The notes under the pieces are model-generated. The model did not search any database. It was not told where the DNA came from and saw only the letters and a list, made by a program, of their open reading frames with translations. Of a stretch of 12,279 nucleotides of DNA, positions 7,006-12,279 are shown one piece after another. The position numbers and the translations under genes were made by a program. The stretch is from Spirochaetae bacterium HGW-Spirochaetae-7 (GTDB taxonomy: Bacteria; Spirochaetota; Spirochaetia; Treponematales; UBA12059), in assembly GCA_002839245.1 (NCBI GenBank), contig PGXR01000078.1, positions 1 to 12,279 of the forward strand, in the 5' to 3' direction. Within the stretch, counting starts at the first letter, position 1; the number at the start of each line of letters is the position of its first letter.

Positions 7006-7872
7006 CTATTCCTTGGCGAACAACTTCTTGATAAGGCGCCCGATGCCGCGGTCGTCGACGAATTCGGTCTTCTCTATCCGGCTTACCAGGTGCTGCACCG
7101 AGATGGCGGCTTTTGACTTGGGGTCCTGCACTATGAAGGGTTTCTGCTTGAGCACGGATGCCTGCACTATAGGATCCTCGTAGATGCATCCTAGATACTC
7201 GACCTTGAGGTTGAGGAATTGACCAGAAATATTGATGATGCGTTCCGCAACCTTGCGCCCTTCGGTGACGTTTTTGACCCGGTTGACGACCAGCTTAAGC
7301 CCGATATTGAGGTTTTCAACCTCAGTGGCGATAATCTTGATGATGCCATACGCATCGGTGATGGCCGTAGGTTCCGGGGTGGTGATGATGATGGCGTCAT
7401 CGGCCGCGGCTATGAAAGACAGGACGTTGTTTGAAACGCCAGCGCTGGTGTCTATGATGATGATGTCGACATTGGTCAGCGCGTACAGCTCGGTGATGAA
7501 GTTCTGGCGCTCTTCCTCGTTCAGGTTGGCTATCTTCGAGAATCCCGAAGCGCCGGCAAGGATCTGTATGCCGTACTCCGTGTCGAGTATTATCTCCTTC
7601 ATGGTCTTCTGCTTGCGTATGACGTGGTAGAGGTTGTACTTGGGAATGATGTTCAGGATGATGTTGACGTTGGCCAGCCCCAGGTCGGCATCCATCACCA
7701 TGACGCGCTTGCCTATCCTGGCATAGGCTATGGCGAGGTTGACTGAAAGATTGGTCTTTCCGACGCCTCCCTTGCCGCTCGCAACAGTGATGACGCGGGT
7801 CTTCTTGGTCGATTGCTGACCCTGGGGCTTCGCATTCATCAATTCGCGGAGTTTCTGCGCCTGGTCTTCCAT
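7006..7872 (-). CDS. flhG: FlhG/YlxH (MinD-type ATPase, flagellar number regulator)
   Basis: A 288-residue ParA/MinD-family ATPase that controls flagellar number and stimulates FlhF. The N-terminus MEDQAQKLREL carries the DQAxxLR motif known to activate the FlhF GTPase. The deviant Walker A SGKGGVGKT lies at 32-40, the A' box DADLGLAN at 61-68, the switch DTSAG at 141-145 and TTPEPTAITDAYG at 164-176. The last 13 residues (GIGRLIKKLFAKE) form a MinD-like amphipathic helix suited to ATP-dependent membrane binding. Start choice: a GTG at 7944 would overlap the flhF stop (GTGA) and add 24 residues, but its GAGG is only 3 nt away. The ATG at 7872 has GGAG 8 nt upstream and gives the usual family start. 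The dimer would bind the inner membrane near FlhF at the pole. Confidence 0.93.
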   Translation of the reverse strand: MEDQAQKLRELMNAKPQGQQSTKKTRVITVASGKGGVGKTNLSVNLAIAYARIGKRVMVMDADLGLANVNIILNIIPKYNLYHVIRKQKTMKEIILDTEYGIQILAGASGFSKIANLNEEERQNFITELYALTNVDIIIIDTSAGVSNNVLSFIAAADDAIIITTPEPTAITDAYGIIKIIATEVENLNIGLKLVVNRVKNVTEGRKVAERIINISGQFLNLKVEYLGCIYEDPIVQASVLKQKPFIVQDPKSKAAISVQHLVSRIEKTEFVDDRGIGRLIKKLFAKE

Positions 7873-7880
7873 AGGGGTCT

Positions 7881-7884
7881 CTCC
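7881..7884 (-). promoter_or_regulatory. Ribosome binding site favouring the internal flhG start
   Basis: GGAG on the minus strand ends 8 nt before the ATG at 7872. The competing GTG at 7944 has a GAGG only 3 nt away, too close for good initiation. Confidence 0.55.
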
Positions 7885-7940
7885 ATCGGAAGCTCGACGG
7901 GGAGCTTCAATGCGGTACTGGATTCGGTTGGCTTGGACGT

Positions 7941-9125
7941 TCACGTACCTCGAGCTACCGGTCCGTATCTCTCTTCTAATTTCGGTCGATTCGGCCTGAA
8001 ACCTTCGAGATTCATGAGGAATCTGAGCGGATGGGCCGGCGAAATGTCCTGGGGAACCTTCTGGCCATCGGTAACCCAGGCTACCGCCTTGTCGGTCTCC
8101 GCCAGGGCGGACAGCACGTTGCCGACCCTGCCAGTCTCGTCCATCTTCGTGACGACGATGCCGCGGTACCTGAAGGGCTCGAACTGCCTGAAGATGTCCA
8201 GCATGTCCTGGGTCTTGGTCGTCGCCGCCACGGCGAGGTAGACCTCGGCGGATGGTCCGCAGGCATCGAGGATCTGCTGCATCTCGGCGAGCCTGACCGC
8301 GTCGCGGGGACTCTTTCCGATGGTGTCCACGAGTATCAGGTCAGTATCGCGGTACATGGCTATCGTCTGCCGCAGGTCGCTGGCGGTCTCGACGCTTGAA
8401 ACGGGCACACGCATTATGGAGCCGTAGGTCTCGATCTGCTGCTTTGCGCCTATCCGGTAGTTGTCTATGGTGATCATCCTGACATCCTGCGCAGGCAGGC
8501 CGCCGATGCCGAGGTTGTGCAAGGCCGCCAGCTTGGCTATGGTCGTCGTCTTGCCGACGCCCGTAGGCCCTACGAGAACGAGGACGCGGGGCTTGACCGC
8601 TCTCGGGGGAATGGGCAGCCTTACCGTGTCGCCTACCCATTCGAGGATCGCCTCCTCGACAGCTTCGTAGTCGTCCAGGGCGTCGAGGCTGAACTCGCTC
8701 CGCGCTCGGCCGAGCAGTTCGGCGCGATACCACGACGAGAAGTCGTTGTCGGTCAGCAGCGCGTCGACCGCGGCGAGAGTCGGGTGCTCCGACTCCGCCG
8801 GAGCCGCCCTGGAAGCCGACTCGACGAGGGAATCCTTTATGGACCTGACTTCCGAGAGGACTTGCTGGATGGCCTGTTCCTGGCTGACCCGCTCGAGGAG
8901 GCGACGCTTCTCTTCCTCGATGTCGGCCTTTTTCTTCTCGCCTTCACGTACCGAATCGTCCTTGAGGTAGAACGTGATCTCGACGCCTTCCCGGGCGAAT
9001 AGCCCCATGAAGCCGCCGGAACGGACTGTCCGGTGGCTAAGGACCTGGGCAGCGTCGCCGTAGCGTGCCTTGACCTTCTCCAGGACCTCCCTGTGGCTGG
9101 ATCCTTGCTCTACCAGGTATTGCAT
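7941..9125 (-). CDS. flhF: FlhF, SRP-type GTPase for flagellar placement
   Basis: A 394-residue SRP-family GTPase that places the flagellar basal body, usually at the cell pole, and acts with FlhG. An N-terminal charged region (1-105) resembles the B domain, a helical N domain follows, then the G domain: GPTGVGKTT (186-194), DNYRIGA (221-227), DTIGKSPRD (267-275), TKMDE (326-330) and TDGQKVPQDI (352-361). In SRP-like GTPases the third box usually reads DTAGR; here it is DTIGK. The ATG at 9125 lies 4 bp after the flhA stop, and AAGGA is 7 nt upstream of it. The stop overlaps the alternative flhG GTG. Periplasmic flagella of spirochaetes insert near both poles, so a placement pair is expected, though this reads from family knowledge. 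Confidence 0.95.
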   Translation of the reverse strand: MQYLVEQGSSHREVLEKVKARYGDAAQVLSHRTVRSGGFMGLFAREGVEITFYLKDDSVREGEKKKADIEEEKRRLLERVSQEQAIQQVLSEVRSIKDSLVESASRAAPAESEHPTLAAVDALLTDNDFSSWYRAELLGRARSEFSLDALDDYEAVEEAILEWVGDTVRLPIPPRAVKPRVLVLVGPTGVGKTTTIAKLAALHNLGIGGLPAQDVRMITIDNYRIGAKQQIETYGSIMRVPVSSVETASDLRQTIAMYRDTDLILVDTIGKSPRDAVRLAEMQQILDACGPSAEVYLAVAATTKTQDMLDIFRQFEPFRYRGIVVTKMDETGRVGNVLSALAETDKAVAWVTDGQKVPQDISPAHPLRFLMNLEGFRPNRPKLEERYGPVARGT

Positions 9126-9129
9126 CTAG

Positions 9130-11235
9130 TCATCCTTCAATCCGAATCTCGCCGATGGCTTCTACCTGGACGTCAGCCACGATCTCGGGTACTGACAGTA
9201 CGACGAGATCGGGTATTTCCCTCTCGGTGCTCGACTTGACAAGAGCCCTGGCCGCCTCGGAACACAGGATTACCGGGAAGTGGCCCTGCTTCTGCACCGC
9301 GGACACGGCGAGCGTCAGGGCTTTTATCCACTGCCGCTGAACGGCGGGTTCCAGGGCCGACATCGAGCCGGCGTGCGTGTCGACACGGGCGTCGATGATC
9401 TTCTGCTCGAGGGCAGGCTCTATGGTCAGGACCCGTATGGCCTTGTCCTGGTCGGCATACTGCAGGCATATCTGGCGGCTGAGCGACTGCCTTGCCTTCT
9501 CCACCAGGAAACCGGCGTCCTTCGTGATTCCCGAGTAGTCGGCAATGGTCTCCAGAATGGCGACGAGGTTGCGTATCGACACCTGCTCGCGGAGCAATCC
9601 TTGTAGAACCTTCTGGATTTCCCCGAGCGAGAGATGTTTCTGGGCGTCCTCGACGACAGCCGGATAATCCTTCTTGAGCGCGTCGAGCATGCCCTGGATC
9701 TCCTGGCGCCCCAGTATGTCGGCGGCGTAGCGCTTTATTATCTCTGTCAGGTGGGTAGCGATGATGCTCGGCGCGTCGACGACCGTGTACCCTGCCCGCT
9801 CGGCCTTGTCGCGTATGTCTTCCGATATCCATACCGCCGGCAGCCCGAATGCAGGATCCTTCGTCCGCTCGCCCTGTATTTCTTCGGTGACGTTCCCGGG
9901 ATTGATCGCCAGGTAGTAGCCGAGCCTGATGATGCCGCGGCCTATCTCGACGCCGCGTATCTTGAAGCAGTATTCCGACGGCTCGAGCCGCATGTTGTCG
10001 ATGATCCGTATGCGCGGGACGACGAGTCCCATGTCGATGGCGCTCTCCTTGCGGATGCGTGTGACGCGCTCGAGCAGCTCGGCTCCCTTGTCCTTGTCGA
10101 CCAGCGGTATGAGGCCGTATCCAAGCTCCAGGCTGATGGGATCGAGTGGAACGACCGGTGACAGTTCCTGCGGCGATTCCGTCTTCCTGGCCGACCCTTC
10201 GGCCGCGTGGATCTTGACCTTGTCGGATTCCAGTACCGCCTTCTTGGAGAGGTTCCATGCAAGGTACGCCATCGCGAAGGCGATCGGAAGCAACACGTAC
10301 CAGGGGAAGCCAGGCAGGATGGCAAGCGCCACGAGAACCCCTGAGCCTATCCAGTAGATGCGGGCGTTTTGCGTGAACTGCGCCGAAACCTCCGAGCCGA
10401 AGGTACCCTGGCTGTTAGCCCTCGTTACGATGATGCCGGTAGCCACCGATATGAGCAGCGACGGCAACTGCGACACGAGGCCGTCGCCTATGGTAAGCGA
10501 TGTATAGGTGGTCAGGGCGCTCGAGAACGATTCCGAGTGGATGACCATGCCGACGATGAAGCCGCCTATCAGGTTGATGACGCTTATGAAAATCCCGACC
10601 GTGACGTTGCCCGAGACGAATTTGCTGGCGCCGTCCATCTGGCCGTAGAAATCGACCTCCCGCTGGACGTCTTCCTTGCGGCGTCGCGCCTCTTCTTCGC
10701 CGATAGCGCCGGAGTTGTATTCCGACTCGATGGCCATCTGCTTTACCGGCATGCCGTCGAGGGTGAAGCGCGCTGCCACCTCGGCAATGCGCGTCGCGCC
10801 CTTGGTGATGACGATGGCCTGCACCGCGATGATGACTATGAATATGATGAAGCCGACCACAAGGCCTTCAGAGCCGCCCGCGCCGACGACGAAGGTCGAA
10901 AAGGCCCGGATGATACGCCCGTCGAACTTCACGCCCTTTGTCAGGATCAGCCTGGTCGATGATATGTTGAGCGCGAGCCCGAAGATGGTCGTTACGAGCA
11001 GCATCGTCGGGAAAACCGAGAAATCGACCGCCCGCCTCGTCGACAGGACAAGCAGGAGTATCAGAAGGCCGAGCGACAGGTTCAGTGACATGAGTATGTC
11101 CAGCAGCACCGTGGGAACCGGTATGATGATCATCATCACCACCGCGACGGCGGCTATCGCCACCGTGTAGTCGGAGAGGTTTGTGGTGAAGGTTTCCTTG
11201 AGCACTCGCCTGGTATCGGACATGTTCTTCCCCAT
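9130..11235 (-). CDS. flhA: FlhA, flagellar type III export gate protein
   Basis: A 701-residue inner-membrane protein of the flagellar type III export gate; it forms a nonameric ring with a large cytoplasmic part that binds chaperone-substrate complexes. The first 330 residues hold the membrane segments (about 24-65, 72-92, 118-143, 212-235 and 296-328, some containing more than one helix). The family signature AEVAARFTLDGMPVKQM lies at 151-167, then SKFVSGN (204-210), and DGLVSQLPSLLISVATGIIV at 251-270. Residues about 340-701 form the cytoplasmic domain. Length matches the family. The ATG at 11235 was kept; an ATG at 11223, preceded by GGGGAAG, would drop four residues and is possible. It follows flhB after a 95-bp gap with a tandem repeat and precedes flhF by 4 bp. 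Confidence 0.97.
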   Translation of the reverse strand: MGKNMSDTRRVLKETFTTNLSDYTVAIAAVAVVMMIIIPVPTVLLDILMSLNLSLGLLILLLVLSTRRAVDFSVFPTMLLVTTIFGLALNISSTRLILTKGVKFDGRIIRAFSTFVVGAGGSEGLVVGFIIFIVIIAVQAIVITKGATRIAEVAARFTLDGMPVKQMAIESEYNSGAIGEEEARRRKEDVQREVDFYGQMDGASKFVSGNVTVGIFISVINLIGGFIVGMVIHSESFSSALTTYTSLTIGDGLVSQLPSLLISVATGIIVTRANSQGTFGSEVSAQFTQNARIYWIGSGVLVALAILPGFPWYVLLPIAFAMAYLAWNLSKKAVLESDKVKIHAAEGSARKTESPQELSPVVPLDPISLELGYGLIPLVDKDKGAELLERVTRIRKESAIDMGLVVPRIRIIDNMRLEPSEYCFKIRGVEIGRGIIRLGYYLAINPGNVTEEIQGERTKDPAFGLPAVWISEDIRDKAERAGYTVVDAPSIIATHLTEIIKRYAADILGRQEIQGMLDALKKDYPAVVEDAQKHLSLGEIQKVLQGLLREQVSIRNLVAILETIADYSGITKDAGFLVEKARQSLSRQICLQYADQDKAIRVLTIEPALEQKIIDARVDTHAGSMSALEPAVQRQWIKALTLAVSAVQKQGHFPVILCSEAARALVKSSTEREIPDLVVLSVPEIVADVQVEAIGEIRIEG

Positions 11236-11265
11236 GCTACCCTAAAAACAAGGATTCAACAACGA

Positions 11266-11310
11266 GTCGTCGCACGCGGTGTCGTCGCACGCGGTGTCGT
11301 CGCACGCGTT
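11266..11310. repeat. Three-copy 15-bp tandem repeat in the flhB-flhA gap
   Basis: The unit gtcgtcgcacgcggt occurs at 11266-11280 and 11281-11295 exactly, and at 11296-11310 with one change near its end (gtt for ggt). A fragment, gtcgc, follows. It fills nearly half of the 95-bp gap between the flhB stop and the flhA start. The six-base inverted pair ACAACG (11259-11264) and CGTTGT (11307-11312) spans the array. It resembles neither a CRISPR nor a known iteron. Function unknown; slippage is possible given the length. Confidence 0.9.
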
Positions 11311-11330
11311 GTCGCAAAACAGGCCTCGCA

Positions 11331-12279
11331 TCACGTACCCATCGAGGCGTACTTGGCGGCTACCCGGGCGTCGATTTTTGCGATATGCGCGAGAATCTTG
11401 GAGATCGCCTCGTAGTACGCCTCCGGCACCGCCTCGCCGACGTCCGCTTCAGCGTACAGAGCCCTGGCGAGCGGCCTGTTCTCGACGACGGGCACACCCG
11501 CGTCCTTGGCAAGCTGCCGTATCCTGAACGCCATCTCGTCCGCGCCTTTGGCCGTGATGGTGGGAACGGCCATGGTCAAAGGATCGAATTCTATGGCGAT
11601 GGCGAAGTGGGTCGGGTTCGTGACGACGACGTCGGCCTTGGGAACGTTGACGGCCATGTTCCTCGACATGATGTCGCGCATCCGTTCCTTGAGCCTGCCT
11701 TTGACCAAAGGATCGCCTTCGAACATCTTCCTCTCTTCCTTGACCTCCTGCTTTGTCATCTGCAGCCGTTTCTTGAACTGGCGCCGCTGGAAGATGTAGT
11801 CGGGTATCGATAGCGCGAGCATCAGTATCGCGGCCTCGATAATGATGCGTGCAACAATCCCCGCAACGAAGCCCACCGAGTTCCAGATGGTCGACGTATA
11901 CAGCCTCGCTAGCCTTGGCGTTTCGGCATCGATGTTCAGGTACGATACAATGCCGATGATACCGATCTTGAACAGCGACTTGGCCAGGTTGAAGAGCGCC
12001 TCGCCGGAAAATAGCGTACGCTTGAAGTACTGGCCGAAGCGTGGCACAATTTTCTTGAAGTCGGGCTTGAGCGGCTTGGTCGTGAACAGGAAACCGGTCT
12101 GCATGAGGTTTCCGAAAATGCCTGAAATCATCGCGACTATCGCCATCGGCATGATGAGGCGAGTGAAGTACGACAGGAATACGCCCCCGAGTATCCCGCC
12201 ATCGGTGGCCGGATCGATCTCCGTCGAAACGGTCAGGAACCAGCGGGCCATTTCCCTGAGCGTCAAGAGCATCCACGGC
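11331..12279 (-). CDS. flhB: FlhB, export gate protein and substrate-specificity switch (partial, 5' end missing)
   Basis: The C-terminal 315 or so residues of FlhB, running off the right edge; a first ATG at 12272 is probably internal because the family N-terminal region is absent and the frame continues upstream. Hydrophobic membrane segments lie, counted from that Met, around 30-56, 100-112 and 132-158. The self-cleavage motif NPTH is at 219-222 in VVVTNPTHFAIAIEFD, so autocleavage between Asn and Pro, which switches export from rod/hook to filament proteins, is expected. A charged linker (QRRQFKKRL to IMSRNMAVNVPKADV) precedes it. The end, YYEAISKILAHIAKIDARVA, matches the family tail. 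Stop TGA at 11333-11331; the reading frame stays open for 24 more codons beyond it through the 15-bp repeats. Confidence 0.95.
   Translation of the reverse strand, partial: PWMLLTLREMARWFLTVSTEIDPATDGGILGGVFLSYFTRLIMPMAIVAMISGIFGNLMQTGFLFTTKPLKPDFKKIVPRFGQYFKRTLFSGEALFNLAKSLFKIGIIGIVSYLNIDAETPRLARLYTSTIWNSVGFVAGIVARIIIEAAILMLALSIPDYIFQRRQFKKRLQMTKQEVKEERKMFEGDPLVKGRLKERMRDIMSRNMAVNVPKADVVVTNPTHFAIAIEFDPLTMAVPTITAKGADEMAFRIRQLAKDAGVPVVENRPLARALYAEADVGEAVPEAYYEAISKILAHIAKIDARVAAKYASMGT

Noticed and set aside
9173..10258. 361-codon minus-strand frame inside flhA
   Set aside because: Out-of-frame reading of flhA with Arg/Gly/Pro-rich product typical of GC-rich shadows.
11266..11310. CRISPR-like array
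   Set aside because: Units are 15 bp and directly adjacent with no spacers.
11331..11357. Readthrough of the flhB TGA into the repeats
   Set aside because: The frame is open, but nothing in the sequence shows recoding, and flhB ends at its usual place; kept only as a remark under the repeat finding.

Overview
This 12.3 kb, GC-rich window carries one long minus-strand gene run dominated by flagellar genes. It reads flhB (its 5' end lies off the right edge), flhA, flhF, flhG, a two-helix membrane protein, a WhiG/FliA-type sigma factor, fapA, a small hydrophilic protein, a SwrB-like single-pass membrane protein, a shortened Hsp70 and a J-domain protein with HEAT-like repeats. On the plus strand only the last 62 codons of a Fis-type (NtrC-family) regulator enter at the left edge, converging on the run and overlapping its last gene by 28 bp. 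The gene order and the sigma-factor type fit a flagellated spirochaete (Treponema/Spirochaeta group); similar clusters occur there. That assignment rests on recalled gene order and protein resemblance, not on a search.

Right part (about 7000-12279): flhB and flhA encode inner-membrane parts of the flagellar type III export gate. FlhF (SRP-type GTPase) and FlhG (MinD-type ATPase) set flagellar position and number. The flhB-flhA gap of 95 bp holds three copies of a 15-bp tandem repeat.

Middle part (about 3400-7000): an uncharacterised membrane protein precedes the sigma-28 factor, which abuts fapA with no gap. A weak candidate promoter lies just before the membrane protein gene.

Left part (1-3450): a 107-residue hydrophilic protein, then a membrane-anchored coiled-coil protein whose layout and place after the sigma gene recall Bacillus SwrB, then an Hsp70/J-domain pair joined by an ATGA overlap. 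Gene junctions from flhG's neighbour to the left end are overlaps or gaps of 0-3 bp, so co-transcription is likely. The run joins export gate, placement switch, class-specific sigma factor and what may be a dedicated chaperone pair. No RNA genes, insertion sequences, CRISPR arrays or non-coding stretches over 300 bp were seen. The core genes are familiar; the least understood parts are the Hsp70/J-HEAT pair, the SwrB-like protein, the 107-residue protein and the two-helix protein.
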